From contig JAUXNJ010000047.1 of assembly GCA_030682795.1 (NCBI GenBank), forward strand, positions 310,001-374,000: DNA of 64,000 nt. Reading direction: 5' to 3'. This DNA is from Sphingobacteriaceae bacterium (GTDB taxonomy: Bacteria > Bacteroidota > Bacteroidia > UBA7662). The position numbers and the translations under genes are program-made. Shown here piece after piece: positions 1 through 8,831 of the stretch (positions are counted from its first letter, which is position 1; each line of letters opens with the position of its first letter). The notes under the pieces are model-generated. The model made no database searches and was not told the DNA's origin. It saw nothing but the letters and a program-made list of their open reading frames with translations.

Positions 1-297
1 CACCTCACCTTTTTGTACCCTGCTGCCTTCTTGTAAATTTAGGAAGGTAATGCGACCGGCTGCTTCTGACATCAAATTGACTTCTTCGCTGGCCGTGAGG
101 CTACCGCTTAGACTAATCACTTCGCTAAAAGCCTCGGGTTGTACCACTTGAATTTTAACAGTAGGCTTGGTTTGAGGCACCGAACTGGCAGCAGGCAGTT
201 CTTTGCTTTGCGACGGCTTGAACTTATTCCATGCCAGTAGACCGATCACTGCCGTGATGGCAATTAATATTAAAACTCGTAGGGATGATTTGCTCAT
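1..297 (-). CDS. Efflux RND periplasmic adaptor subunit (partial, N-terminus)
   Basis: This is the first 99 codons of a gene that runs off the left edge of the window. The protein opens with a positively charged end and one hydrophobic helix (about residues 7-24), so it is anchored in or exported across the inner membrane. Around residues 48-99 it has the pattern V-x-x-S-G-x-L-x-A-x-E-x-V-x-L-x-x-E-x-x-G-R-I, then E-G-S-x-V-x-K-G, typical of the barrel-sandwich hybrid of HlyD/MFP adaptors, which link an inner-membrane pump to an outer-membrane channel. Its ATG overlaps the upstream glycosyltransferase stop by one base (TAATG), so the two are probably translationally coupled. The pump and outer-membrane genes would lie outside the window. 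The substrate cannot be told. Confidence 0.85.
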   Translation of the reverse strand, partial: MSKSSLRVLILIAITAVIGLLAWNKFKPSQSKELPAASSVPQTKPTVKIQVVQPEAFSEVISLSGSLTASEEVNLMSEAAGRITFLNLQEGSRVQKGEV

Positions 298-1034
298 TAA
301 TGGTGGTTGTAGCCTTTTTTTCCGCGGAACATGCTCCATAATTTCAGCTTGATTACACCGAAGGCTGCTTCTTTAACAATTCCTTTCGACATTTTGCTTT
401 GACCGAGGGTACGATCAGTGAATATGATGGGCACTTCCGTGAGTTTAAAACCATAAAACCACGATTTAAATTTCATTTCTATCTGAAAAGCGTAACCAAC
501 GAATTGAATTTTATCTAACCGTATGGTTTTCAGCACAATTCTTTTGTAACATTTAAAGCCTGCCGTGGCATCATTGATGGGCATGCCAGTGATAAAACGC
601 ACATATTTGGAGGCGAAGTACGATAAAATCACACGCCCCATGGGCCAATTCACCACATTTACCCCGGTTACATAACGCGAGCCTACAGCCAAATCTGCGC
701 CGTTTACACAGGCCTCCCGTAACCGCAACAAATCCTCCGGATTGTGTGATGAGTCGGCATCCATTTCAAAAATGTACTCGTAATCACGCTCCAGCGCCCA
801 GCGGAAACCGGCAATATAGGCTGTGCCTAAACCTTGTTTGCCACTTCTGGCTAGCAAATGGAGATTTGGATATTCGATTTGCAGACGTCGTACAATGTCC
901 TGGGTACCATCAGGCGAATTGTCGTCCACAATCAACAAATCGAATGGATGTGCCAAAGAAAACACCTTCCTGATGATCATTTCAGCGTTTTCCTTTTCGT
1001 TGTAAGTTGGTATAATTACGAGAGAATCGTTCAA
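297..1034 (-). CDS. Polyprenol monophosphomannose synthase-like GT2 glycosyltransferase
   Basis: This 245-residue GT2 family enzyme has the GT-A nucleotide-sugar motifs VDDNSPDGT (residues 36-44) and MDADSSHNPED (91-101), followed by GSRYV. The architecture matches bacterial homologues of DPM1, which transfer mannose or a similar hexose from a nucleotide sugar to polyprenyl phosphate on the cytoplasmic face of the membrane. There is no C-terminal transmembrane pair, unlike the other GT2 enzyme at 20025-20993, so it is the short soluble or peripheral form. Donor and lipid acceptor are inferred from the family only. It is the upstream partner of the efflux adaptor gene, which it overlaps by one base. 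Confidence 0.85.
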   Translation of the reverse strand: MNDSLVIIPTYNEKENAEMIIRKVFSLAHPFDLLIVDDNSPDGTQDIVRRLQIEYPNLHLLARSGKQGLGTAYIAGFRWALERDYEYIFEMDADSSHNPEDLLRLREACVNGADLAVGSRYVTGVNVVNWPMGRVILSYFASKYVRFITGMPINDATAGFKCYKRIVLKTIRLDKIQFVGYAFQIEMKFKSWFYGFKLTEVPIIFTDRTLGQSKMSKGIVKEAAFGVIKLKLWSMFRGKKGYNHH

Positions 1035-1183
1035 AACTGATTTAAATTAAGCTGTGAAATTAACAAATTATGCCGCAAGTCGTTTGCTGTGCAGCTCATT
1101 AATTGAAGTTTAAACATTTTTTAATGTTCAGATGAAAATTGCGCTTTAATTCTGCAAACCATCGCGACAATTCATAAAAAACG

Positions 1184-1191
1184 TATTTTTG
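1184..1191 (+). promoter_or_regulatory. Bacteroidota -7 box upstream of ruvB
   Basis: The sequence TATTTTTG fits the Bacteroidota -7 consensus TAnnTTTG. It ends only four bases before the ruvB ATG at 1196, which would put the transcript start at or near the start codon. No TTG sits at the usual -33 distance, so the call rests on the -7 element alone. Confidence 0.4.
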
Positions 1192-1195
1192 AAGG

Positions 1196-2224
1196 ATGCG
1201 CAACAACCCATTAGACGGCAGTGAAGACCATTTGGAGGGTCCGGATAAAGACATTGAAAAATTCCTGAGACCCAGGACTTTCGATGATTTCACCGGGCAG
1301 CGGAAGGTGCTCGATAATTTGCTGATTTTTGTGCAAGCCGCGCGGATGCGACAAGAGCCGCTCGACCATGTACTGCTGCACGGACCTCCAGGTTTGGGTA
1401 AAACTACCTTGGCGCACATCATTGCCAATGAAATGGGAGCTGGCATCAAGGTTACCAGCGGTCCTGTGCTCGAAAAACCAGGAGATTTAGCGGGCTTGCT
1501 CACAGGCTTGGATGAAGGTGATTTGCTTTTTATTGACGAAATACATCGATTGAGTCCTGTTGTGGAAGAATACCTGTATTCGGCGATGGAGGACTACAAA
1601 ATCGATATCATGATTGATACGGGTCCAAATGCCCGCAGCGTGCAAATCGCCATTAGTCCATTTACCTTGGTAGGCGCCACCACCCGATCTGGCTTGTTAA
1701 CCGCTCCCTTAAGGGCACGTTTTGGTATTAATTCAAGACTTGAATACTATGATGCTAAATTACTGACTAGCATTGTTGTAAGATCAAGTGAAATACTGAA
1801 TGTGGCGATTGAAGAAACGGGTGCATTTGAAATTGCACGCCGCTCACGTGGCACGCCGCGTATTGCCAACGCTTTGTTGCGTCGTACCCGTGATTTTGCG
1901 CAGGTCAAAGGCAACGGCATCATTACCAGCGACATTGCTAAGATGGCTTTGGAAGCGTTAAATGTGGATCAGCATGGTTTGGATGAGATGGACAACAAGA
2001 TTTTGAGCACCATCATCGATAAATTTAAGGGCGGACCTGTTGGCTTAACCACCATTGCCACAGCGGTAAGTGAAGATGCGGGCACCATTGAAGAGGTGTA
2101 TGAACCCTTTTTGATTCAGGAAGGCTATTTAAAGCGCACGCCACGTGGTCGGGAAGTTACCGAAGCGGCTTACAAGCATTTAAACAAGAAATTTCCGGGA
2201 CAGGCGGGTACTTTGTTCGCTTAG
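1196..2224 (+). CDS. ruvB: Holliday junction branch migration DNA helicase RuvB
   Basis: The 342-residue product is the hexameric AAA+ motor that, with RuvA, drives branch migration of Holliday junctions during recombinational repair. Visible motifs are Walker A GPPGLGKT (63-70), Walker B FIDEIH (112-117), the VGATTRSG sensor segment, the arginine-finger region TAPLRARFG, and the C-terminal winged-helix domain ending near TPRGREVT. Length is normal for the family. It stands alone, with ruvA and ruvC not adjacent, and converges on dapB with a 21-base gap. The ATG at 1196 gives a typical variable N-terminal leader before the conserved LRPRTFDDF block. Confidence 0.97.
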   Translation: MRNNPLDGSEDHLEGPDKDIEKFLRPRTFDDFTGQRKVLDNLLIFVQAARMRQEPLDHVLLHGPPGLGKTTLAHIIANEMGAGIKVTSGPVLEKPGDLAGLLTGLDEGDLLFIDEIHRLSPVVEEYLYSAMEDYKIDIMIDTGPNARSVQIAISPFTLVGATTRSGLLTAPLRARFGINSRLEYYDAKLLTSIVVRSSEILNVAIEETGAFEIARRSRGTPRIANALLRRTRDFAQVKGNGIITSDIAKMALEALNVDQHGLDEMDNKILSTIIDKFKGGPVGLTTIATAVSEDAGTIEEVYEPFLIQEGYLKRTPRGREVTEAAYKHLNKKFPGQAGTLFA

Positions 2225-2245
2225 ACAGGGCTGTGGCTTGGCGAT

Positions 2246-2956
2246 TTAGAGTCCAAGCACATCTCTCATGGTAAACACCCCTATTTTGCCATTTAACCAT
2301 TCGGCAGCCATTACTGCGCCGCTGGCAAAGCCATGCCGGTTGTGGGCTATATGCGAAAGCACAATCTCATCTTCTTTACTACTGAAGCGCACTTCGTGGG
2401 TACCTGGCACTTCATCGATGCGATGGGCGTAAATAGGCAAAGTTTGGCCTTCGGAGCCGTTTAGGGACCAGCCTTTATGCTTCAAATGCTCCAATAATCG
2501 CTCTGCAATGGTAATGGCCGTACCACTTGGTGCATCCTTTTTATGTATGTGGTGGGTTTCGTCGATTCGTACTTCGTAGCCTGGATGCTGTGCCATCACT
2601 GAGCCCATCCAACTGCTCAAAGCAAAAAACAGGTTAACTCCCAAGCTAAAATTGGTGGCCGTGAGCATGGCACCCTGCTTGGTCCTCGCCAATGCCACTA
2701 AGCTTTCGTACTGCTCGTACCAACCAGTAGTCCCAACCACAACAGGCACTCCCGCTTCTAAACAAAGCTGAATGTGATGCGCAGCGGCATCTGGGGCACT
2801 AAATTCAATGGCCACATCTGCTTGACGAAGGGCATCAATGGTGAGGTCGTTGCTGTTTTCAGCACCAATCACCAATACAATCTGATGGCCACGGGCTTCT
2901 GCCATTTGGCCAATCAATTGCCCCATTTTGCCGTATCCAAGAAGTGCTATTTTCAT
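2246..2956 (-). CDS. dapB: 4-hydroxy-tetrahydrodipicolinate reductase
   Basis: DapB reduces hydroxy-tetrahydrodipicolinate with NAD(P)H in the lysine/meso-diaminopimelate pathway, so it feeds peptidoglycan synthesis. The N-terminal Rossmann motif is MKIALLGYGKMG, and the catalytic/substrate region DETHHIHKKDAPSGTA carries the conserved His pair and Lys. I place the start at 2956 rather than at an upstream in-frame codon at 2992, because the ATG at 2956 begins exactly at the Rossmann strand and overlaps the preceding gene's TGA as ATGA. The product is 236 residues, slightly shorter than proteobacterial DapB but normal for Bacteroidota. It is the last gene of the parA-parB-DUF5683-dapB run. Confidence 0.95.
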   Translation of the reverse strand: MKIALLGYGKMGQLIGQMAEARGHQIVLVIGAENSNDLTIDALRQADVAIEFSAPDAAAHHIQLCLEAGVPVVVGTTGWYEQYESLVALARTKQGAMLTATNFSLGVNLFFALSSWMGSVMAQHPGYEVRIDETHHIHKKDAPSGTAITIAERLLEHLKHKGWSLNGSEGQTLPIYAHRIDEVPGTHEVRFSSKEDEIVLSHIAHNRHGFASGAVMAAEWLNGKIGVFTMRDVLGL

Positions 2957-3534
2957 AATTTCCAAGTCAAAGTAGCTACAGGAAATTGCCAATTTCCGGT
3001 AGCCAGGTTGTAGTGAGGACTGTCGCGAAGCAGCCGAACACTCAAGTCATCACTCACATTAAAGTGAAAAAGATGTGCATCCACACTGGCATCTACCAGA
3101 TTAAGGGCATACACCCCAAGTGTCAAAATCCAATTTAAATCGCGCGCTTGGCGGTATATGTCGCGGTTTCGCTGCAACTCCCTGGCTGTTTGCAAGCCAT
3201 CAAATTCATCAACCGTGGCAGGATCACCATCCGACCGCAGCCTGTAGGCATCACGATGGCGGATGTACAGCTTTTGATTTTGCAACGCAGAATAGACTGT
3301 AAAGCCTCCAAGACCATAAATAATGGGTATTTTCCAATATTTGCGATTGTAAGTTTGTCCCAAGCCCGGCAGCATGGCCGAATAACGCACCGCTTTTTTT
3401 ACCGAATGCTCATAGGCCTCGGGAACAACGATGGAAAAGGAATCCGACTCCCGAATATAAACCGAGTCGTTGGTTTGGGCCTTGGCTGAAACCAGCTGTA
3501 ACAATAAGCTTAAGCAGAGCAGCCAAGCACGCAT
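2953..3534 (-). CDS. DUF5683 domain protein, exported
   Basis: This is a Bacteroidota-specific protein of about 193 residues. A cleavable signal peptide covers about residues 1-20 and ends in AKAQ. The DUF5683 core begins at KKAVRYSAMLPGLGQTYNRKYWK and continues with a hydrophobic stretch (IIYGLGGFTVYSAL), a charged segment and a second hydrophobic stretch around ILTLGVYALNLVDASVDAHL. Its role is unknown; the localisation suggests the periplasm or envelope. It overlaps parB upstream (GTGATG can give a GTG start at 3537 or an ATG at 3534) and dapB downstream, so it is made with the chromosome-partition and DAP genes. Confidence 0.85.
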   Translation of the reverse strand: MRAWLLCLSLLLQLVSAKAQTNDSVYIRESDSFSIVVPEAYEHSVKKAVRYSAMLPGLGQTYNRKYWKIPIIYGLGGFTVYSALQNQKLYIRHRDAYRLRSDGDPATVDEFDGLQTARELQRNRDIYRQARDLNWILTLGVYALNLVDASVDAHLFHFNVSDDLSVRLLRDSPHYNLATGNWQFPVATLTWKL

Positions 3535-4415
3535 CACGACTCTAATAAGTCCAAAATTCGATTTAAATCGTCGGTGCTGGCAAAAGGAATAAGAATCTCG
3601 CCTTTTCCTTTGTCGTTGGCCTTGATTTGGATGCGGGCTTCAAACTTTTGCTGCAGACTGTCTTGTACCGCTTTGTAAGCCGAAGGAGTTCCCTCCTCTT
3701 TTTTCTTGCTGCCGCCTTTTGCAGGTGCATCGTCGCTGTTCATTTCACGTACCAAAGCCTCTACTTTGCGCACGCTCAAGCCTTCTGCCACCGTTTTGCG
3801 GTACACAAAAAGCTGCTGCTCGGTTTTTGTCAGGCCCAAAAGCGCCCGTGCATGCCCCATCCCTATGGCTGCATTGCGCAAGCCCAATTGAATTTCAGGG
3901 GGAAGTTTGAGCAAGCGTAAATAGTTGGCTACCGTAGCGCGGTCTTTACCCACGCGCTCTCCTAGTTCTTCTTGTTTGATCTGACACTCTTCCTGCAGGC
4001 GCTTAAAGCTAATGGCTACCTCAATGGCATTAAGATCTTGACGCTGAATGTTTTCAATCAAAGCCATCTCCAGCATGCCCTGCTGATTGGCTTCGAGCAC
4101 ATAGGCAGGTACTTCTTCGAGTCCTACCAACTTAGAAGCCCGCAAACGGCGCTCGCCTGATACCAATTGGTACTGGCCAGCGGTTAATTTCCGAACCGTT
4201 AGTGGTTGGATTACGCCATGGATTCGAATCGAATCGGCCAATTCCTTCAAGGCTACCTCTTCAAAATCGGTGCGGGGCTGAAAGGGATTGGCTTCAATTT
4301 GTGTAACCGGAATCATCCAATTGGTAGTGGCTTGCGTCACTACAGCTGCTGCTTCATCGGCCGACAATAAGGCACCCAGCCCTCTTCCCAGGGCATTTCT
4401 CTTCGTTGCGTTCAT
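3534..4415 (-). CDS. parB: ParB/RepB/Spo0J family chromosome partition protein
   Basis: ParB is the CTP-dependent clamp that loads at parS and partners ParA in chromosome segregation. The 293-residue protein has the N-terminal ParB nuclease-like domain (about 30-125) with the box II motif GERRLRAS and the following ENIQRQDLNAIE. Next comes a helix-turn-helix (GERVGKDRATVANYLRLLKLP) for parS recognition, then a charged linker (SKKKEEG) and a C-terminal dimerisation segment ending ILDLLES. The N-terminal residues KRNALGRGLGALL are the usual ParA-stimulating peptide. It lies 5 bases downstream of parA. I saw no obvious parS 16-mer in the window. Confidence 0.96.
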   Translation of the reverse strand: MNATKRNALGRGLGALLSADEAAAVVTQATTNWMIPVTQIEANPFQPRTDFEEVALKELADSIRIHGVIQPLTVRKLTAGQYQLVSGERRLRASKLVGLEEVPAYVLEANQQGMLEMALIENIQRQDLNAIEVAISFKRLQEECQIKQEELGERVGKDRATVANYLRLLKLPPEIQLGLRNAAIGMGHARALLGLTKTEQQLFVYRKTVAEGLSVRKVEALVREMNSDDAPAKGGSKKKEEGTPSAYKAVQDSLQQKFEARIQIKANDKGKGEILIPFASTDDLNRILDLLES

Positions 4416-4420
4416 CTCTA

Positions 4421-5221
4421 TTAATTCATGGTGCGTTCTTCTGCAGGAATACGGGTGAGGTTGTTTTTCTGCAGAATTTCACGGGCTAAGTTCAAATAAT
4501 TGGTGGCGCCTTTACTGCCGGCGTCGTGCATGATGGCCGACATGCCAAAGCTTGGCGCCTCGCTCAATTTGGTGTTGCGGTGAATGATGGTGTCGAAGGT
4601 CATATCCCCCAAATTTTGGCGCACATCCTCTACCACTTGGTTGGCGAGGCGTAGTCGGCCGTCGTACATGGTGAGCAGAATTCCCTCTATTTTCAGGTCC
4701 GCATTAAAGCGGGTTTGTACAATTTTGATGGTATTGAGCAATTTGCCAAGACCTTCGAGGGCAAAATATTCGCATTGAACTGGCACAATCACCGAATCGG
4801 CGGCATTCAAACTGTTTACGGTAATCAATCCGAGCGAGGGACTACAATCGATGATGATAAAATCGTACTGTTTCCGCACGGCTTCCAGCACGTTTTTCAG
4901 TATTTTTTCTCGGTTCGGACGGTTGATCATTTCAATTTCGGCACCAACCAAGTCGATGGTTGCTGGCAATAAATCGAGAAATGGCACTTCGGTTTGCAAA
5001 ACGTTGTGTGCTACGGGCACATCATTCACCATGCATTCGTAAATGCCCGTTTTGATGGCTTTAGGATCAAAACCGATGCCTGAAGTGGCATTGGCTTGAG
5101 GGTCTGCATCGATCAACAAGGTCTTAAATTCCAACACCGCCAGGCTGCTAGCGAGATTTATGGCTGTCGTGGTTTTTCCAACTCCCCCCTTCTGATTTGC
5201 AATCGCGATAACCTTGCTCAT
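4421..5221 (-). CDS. parA: ParA/Soj family chromosome partition ATPase
   Basis: This is a 266-residue deviant Walker ATPase that binds the nucleoid as an ATP dimer and moves ParB-parS complexes. The signature KGGVGKTTT (11-19) has the deviant lysine. DADPQANAT (39-47) and [18 protein letters not shown] are the Walker A'/B elements. Length and motif order match chromosomal Soj/ParA rather than the larger plasmid forms with an N-terminal HTH. It is the first gene of the operon that continues into parB, DUF5683 and dapB, and is divergent from the peptide-binding lipoprotein gene at 5311. Confidence 0.96.
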   Translation of the reverse strand: MSKVIAIANQKGGVGKTTTAINLASSLAVLEFKTLLIDADPQANATSGIGFDPKAIKTGIYECMVNDVPVAHNVLQTEVPFLDLLPATIDLVGAEIEMINRPNREKILKNVLEAVRKQYDFIIIDCSPSLGLITVNSLNAADSVIVPVQCEYFALEGLGKLLNTIKIVQTRFNADLKIEGILLTMYDGRLRLANQVVEDVRQNLGDMTFDTIIHRNTKLSEAPSFGMSAIMHDAGSKGATNYLNLAREILQKNNLTRIPAEERTMN

Positions 5222-5262
5222 GTTGTAATTGTGCTAAATGCGTTAAATGGTGTAGATTCCTG

Positions 5263-5270
5263 TATTTTTG
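5263..5270 (+). promoter_or_regulatory. Bacteroidota -7 box for the substrate-binding lipoprotein gene
   Basis: TATTTTTG matches TAnnTTTG and lies 40 bases before the ATG at 5311, in the divergent region with parA. The -33 region has only a poor match (GTT). Confidence 0.35.
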
Positions 5271-5310
5271 ACAGCAGAATCAAGCCTCTAAGATAATACC
5301 ATAAGCAGGA

Positions 5311-6942
5311 ATGAGAAAGACCATCGCGTTCATTTTATCCACCATCTTCATAATACAAGCTTGTGAGGCTCCCAAGGGCCCATCTAACAAGCAAATTTTT
5401 CGCTATAACCAGGAAAGTGGCATCAGTTCGCTCGATCCAGCCTTTGCCCGAGACCAAGCCAGCGGCTGGGCCGTGAACATGCTGTTTAACGGCCTGGTGC
5501 AGCTCGATTCAAATTTGCAGGTAGTTCCCGCCATTGCCAAGCATTGGGAACTCTCCGAAGATGGTACAATATATCGATTTACACTTCGCACAGATGTTCG
5601 TTTTCATGAGAATAAATGTTTCAAAGAGAATAATTTCAAATATGTTACCGCAGGTGACTTTGTATACTCATTCAACCGATTGATACAGCCTAAACTCGCA
5701 TCACCGGGGGCTTGGATTTTCAGCGGCAAGCTGGCAGAAAATCCTTTTCAAGCTACTAACGACAGTATCTTTGAGATACATTTAAATGCAGCTTATCCTC
5801 CATTGCTGGGCATGTTGAGCATGGGTTATTGCAGTGTAGTACCCGCCGAAGCGATCAATTATTATGGCGCAGCCTTTCGCGAAAACCCCGTGGGTACTGG
5901 TCCCTTTAAACTCGCTTTTTGGGAAGAGAACGAAGCATTGGTACTTCACAAAAACGAGCACTACTTCGAAAAAGCAGGTGCAGATGCCCTCCCTTATTTA
6001 GATGCCGTGATGGTGCAGTTTTTACCCGACAAACAAAGCGCCTTTTTAGCCTTCCTGCAAGGTAAACTCGATTTTATTTCGGGTATCGATCCTGCCTTTA
6101 AAGACGAAGTGCTGCTGGCCGATGGCAGTTTGCAACCCAAGTACAAAGACCGCATTCAGTTGCAGCGTTCCGCTTATTTGAACACCGAATACTTGGGCTT
6201 CTTAACCAATGGCGATAAAAAAGCGGCACATCCGGCCTTGCTCGACAAGAGGGTTCGCCAGGCACTGAACTACGCCATCGACCGCAAGCAGATGATGTAT
6301 TTCTTGCGCAACAACGTGGGCATACCCGGCACAGCAGGTCTCATTCCCCCCGGTTTGCCAGGCTTCGACAGCACCGCCTTTGACCATTTTAGCTACCAGC
6401 CCGAAAAGGCCAAAGCACTTTTAAAAGAAGCTGGTTATGCGCCCGGAAGCATCCTAATCGCGCTGGAGACCAATCCAGCCTACCTCGACCTTTGCATCTT
6501 TATCCAGCGGCAGTTGCAAAGCATTGGGGTGCAACTCGATATCAACACCAGTCCCGGCCCCACCCTCCGCCAACTCATCAGCAAAGGTGAAGTGAGCATG
6601 TTTCGGGGCAGCTGGATTGCCGATTACCCAGATGCGGAAAACTACCTGGCCTTGGCCTATGGTCCAAACCGCGCCCCAGCTGGACCTAATTACACCCAGT
6701 TTCAAAATGCCAGCTTCGACCGTTTGTACGCGGCCGCGCTGCAACAACCCAACGACAGTCTGCGTGCCCTGCTCTACCAGCAAATGGACGCGCTGATTCG
6801 CGAAGAGGCACCCTTTATGGTCTTGTACTACGATCAGGTCTTGCGCCTTGTGAATCCCGCTGTTACTGGCCTCAGCACCAATGCCATGAATGTATTGGAT
6901 TTAAAGCGGGTAAAGCTCAATGCTTCTTCGCAAAAACCTTAA
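5311..6942 (+). CDS. ABC transporter substrate-binding lipoprotein (SBP_bac_5, oligopeptide type)
   Basis: The 543-residue protein belongs to the DppA/OppA cluster of solute-binding proteins. A signal peptide ends in the lipobox IIQAC, making Cys18 the lipidated residue. The mature part carries family hallmarks: SSLDPAFARD near the N-terminus, LSEDGTIYRFTLRTDVRFHENK, the GTGPFKL motif, the helical stretch DKRVRQALNYAIDR, and a C-terminal YPDAENYLALAYGPN segment. It probably binds peptides in the periplasm, attached to the inner membrane. No permease or ATPase genes follow; the next gene is a MATE exporter 45 bases on. Either the rest of the transporter is elsewhere or the protein acts without it. 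Confidence 0.9.
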   Translation: MRKTIAFILSTIFIIQACEAPKGPSNKQIFRYNQESGISSLDPAFARDQASGWAVNMLFNGLVQLDSNLQVVPAIAKHWELSEDGTIYRFTLRTDVRFHENKCFKENNFKYVTAGDFVYSFNRLIQPKLASPGAWIFSGKLAENPFQATNDSIFEIHLNAAYPPLLGMLSMGYCSVVPAEAINYYGAAFRENPVGTGPFKLAFWEENEALVLHKNEHYFEKAGADALPYLDAVMVQFLPDKQSAFLAFLQGKLDFISGIDPAFKDEVLLADGSLQPKYKDRIQLQRSAYLNTEYLGFLTNGDKKAAHPALLDKRVRQALNYAIDRKQMMYFLRNNVGIPGTAGLIPPGLPGFDSTAFDHFSYQPEKAKALLKEAGYAPGSILIALETNPAYLDLCIFIQRQLQSIGVQLDINTSPGPTLRQLISKGEVSMFRGSWIADYPDAENYLALAYGPNRAPAGPNYTQFQNASFDRLYAAALQQPNDSLRALLYQQMDALIREEAPFMVLYYDQVLRLVNPAVTGLSTNAMNVLDLKRVKLNASSQKP

Positions 6943-6971
6943 AATAAAAGCCAAAACAGCCTGAAAATCGG

Positions 6972-6979
6972 TAATTTTG
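6972..6979 (+). promoter_or_regulatory. Bacteroidota -7 box for the MATE gene
   Basis: TAATTTTG fits TAnnTTTG and ends 8 bases before the ATG at 6988. This suggests a very short untranslated leader. No TTG is found 19 bases upstream. Confidence 0.35.
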
Positions 6980-6987
6980 CAGGCTTT

Positions 6988-8328
6988 ATGAAAAAATCCG
7001 AGCTTTCTCGCACCTTAAAACTGGCCTGGCCAATCGTCATTGGTCAGTTGAGCCACATTGCCCTTGGCGTCATCGATTCGGTGATGGTGGGGCGCTTGGG
7101 TGCCGACGAGCTCGCTGCCGTTTCTGTTTCAGTGGGCCTGTTTTCTATTTTGATGGTATTTGGCATTGGCGTATCCTTTGCCATCTCCCCATTAACGGCC
7201 ATTGCCAACGGGGAAGGCGACCACCACAAGGCAGAGGCCATCCTCAAAAACGGCTTTTACATGGCCTTGGCGGTGGGCAGTGGCTTGGCCATCCTCATGA
7301 TTTTGCTGGCACCGGTGCTTCAGCTGCTCAACCAGCCCGAGGCAGTTACCCAGCTATCGATTCCATATCTGCGCATTTTAGGGCTTTCGATGCTGCCAGT
7401 GATGATTTACCAGGCCTTCAGGCAATTTAGCGAAGGTTTGGAGATTATGTATCCAGCTTTGATCATTGGCATTTTGATGATTCCGATCAATGCTTTTGGC
7501 AATTGGCTGCTCATTTTTGGAAATTGGGGCTTCCCGGCGATGGGATTGGAAGGCGCAGGATGGGCAACTACCCTGACGCGGGTATTGGCAGCAGCTACGA
7601 TGATGGTCTTTGTACTCAAAAACAGACGTTTTCGGGTGTATGAACCCATGAAATTGGGCTTAGATAGTTTACAGCGGACGGTGATGACCCGCATTTTAAA
7701 ACTGGGTATTCCTGGTGGCATTCAATACATTTTTGAAACATCTGCCTTTGCCTTTGCTGCAGTAATGATTGGTTGGTTGGGTAGCAAGCCATTGGCAGCA
7801 CATCAAATCGCCATTAATTTGGCCAGCATCAGCTTTATGGTGGCCATTGGTTTATCGTCGGCGAGCGCTATTCGCATTGGTCATGCCCAAGGCAAAAACG
7901 ATTTTGTGTTGGCGCGAAAGATTGGTAAGAGTTCTTTTTGGTTGTCGGGTGGCTTTATGGGGCTCTGTGGAATTGTGTTTATTCTAGGACGCTTTTATTT
8001 CCCTGCTTTATACATTAACGATCCAGAGGTAATTAATTTGGCGGCTCAATTGCTGTTGGTGGCTGCCGCCTTTCAAATTGTAGATGGCATACAGGCTGTG
8101 GGCGTGGGTTTGTTACGGGGCATGGAAGATGTAAAAAGGCCTACCTTGTATGTGATGATAGCTTATTGGGTGATTGCCTTGCCTTTGGGCGGCTTGCTGG
8201 CTTTTCAACTCAATTATGGGGTGATGGGTGTGTGGGTGGCTTTGGCTTTAGGCTTGATGGCATCGGCCATCATGTTGAGCTATCGATTCTTTAGGCTGGT
8301 GGGACAGAAAATCAAGGCGCACGCCTAA
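6988..8328 (+). CDS. MATE family multidrug/metabolite efflux transporter
   Basis: The 446-residue protein is an integral inner-membrane transporter with about twelve predicted hydrophobic helices in two homologous halves. The first half starts with LKLAWPIVIGQLSHIALGVIDSVMVGRLGADELAAVS, the characteristic opening of NorM/DinF-type MATE exporters. The second half starts near LKLGIPGGIQYIFETSAFAFAAVMIGWLGSKPLAAHQIAINLAS. MATE proteins expel organic cations or metabolites by Na+ or H+ antiport. The Na+-NQR operon elsewhere in the window makes sodium coupling plausible, but this is inference. The gene is followed by a repeat region rather than a clear terminator. Confidence 0.95.
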   Translation: MKKSELSRTLKLAWPIVIGQLSHIALGVIDSVMVGRLGADELAAVSVSVGLFSILMVFGIGVSFAISPLTAIANGEGDHHKAEAILKNGFYMALAVGSGLAILMILLAPVLQLLNQPEAVTQLSIPYLRILGLSMLPVMIYQAFRQFSEGLEIMYPALIIGILMIPINAFGNWLLIFGNWGFPAMGLEGAGWATTLTRVLAAATMMVFVLKNRRFRVYEPMKLGLDSLQRTVMTRILKLGIPGGIQYIFETSAFAFAAVMIGWLGSKPLAAHQIAINLASISFMVAIGLSSASAIRIGHAQGKNDFVLARKIGKSSFWLSGGFMGLCGIVFILGRFYFPALYINDPEVINLAAQLLLVAAAFQIVDGIQAVGVGLLRGMEDVKRPTLYVMIAYWVIALPLGGLLAFQLNYGVMGVWVALALGLMASAIMLSYRFFRLVGQKIKAHA

Positions 8329-8442
8329 ACTCCAGTTAAGCTAAAATTCATTTTAATTTCTCGCTGCGCCCTCAAAACGGTGTTTTGGGGCTGGAATCGG
8401 ATTGGCGTCCTACGGCCGCCATGCCTGAATGGGGAGGCTGTT

Positions 8443-8657
<215 letters not shown>

Positions 8658-8662
8658 GAGGG

Positions 8663-8692
8663 CAAAGGTAAGTAAAATGGCATTTTAGACAG
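8663..8692 (-). promoter_or_regulatory. Promoter of tRNA-Ser
   Basis: On the minus strand, TACCTTTG (8670-8663) matches the -7 consensus TAnnTTTG. A CTG, close to the TTG of the -33 box, lies exactly 19 bases upstream (8692-8690). The -7 box ends 5 bases before the mature tRNA 5' end. Confidence 0.6.
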
Positions 8693-8831
8693 CCTAAGCG
8701 ACATAAAAAATCGCAACTTTCTATTATGTCCTGATTATCAATTCAATGGAATCAAATTATTGCAGATTGTTCTCCATTTTATTTTGTATTGGGGCGAGAA
8801 ATGCTTAGATTCAAATTCTAAAATTTGTTAT

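Noticed and set aside
1099-1503. 134-residue open frame on the minus strand across the start of ruvB
   Set aside because: It is the antisense shadow of ruvB, which has full AAA+ motifs; the translation has no domain pattern.
3534-5221. Possible parS site near parAB
   Set aside because: I looked for the TGTTTCACGTGAAACA-type palindrome and saw no convincing match in the window.
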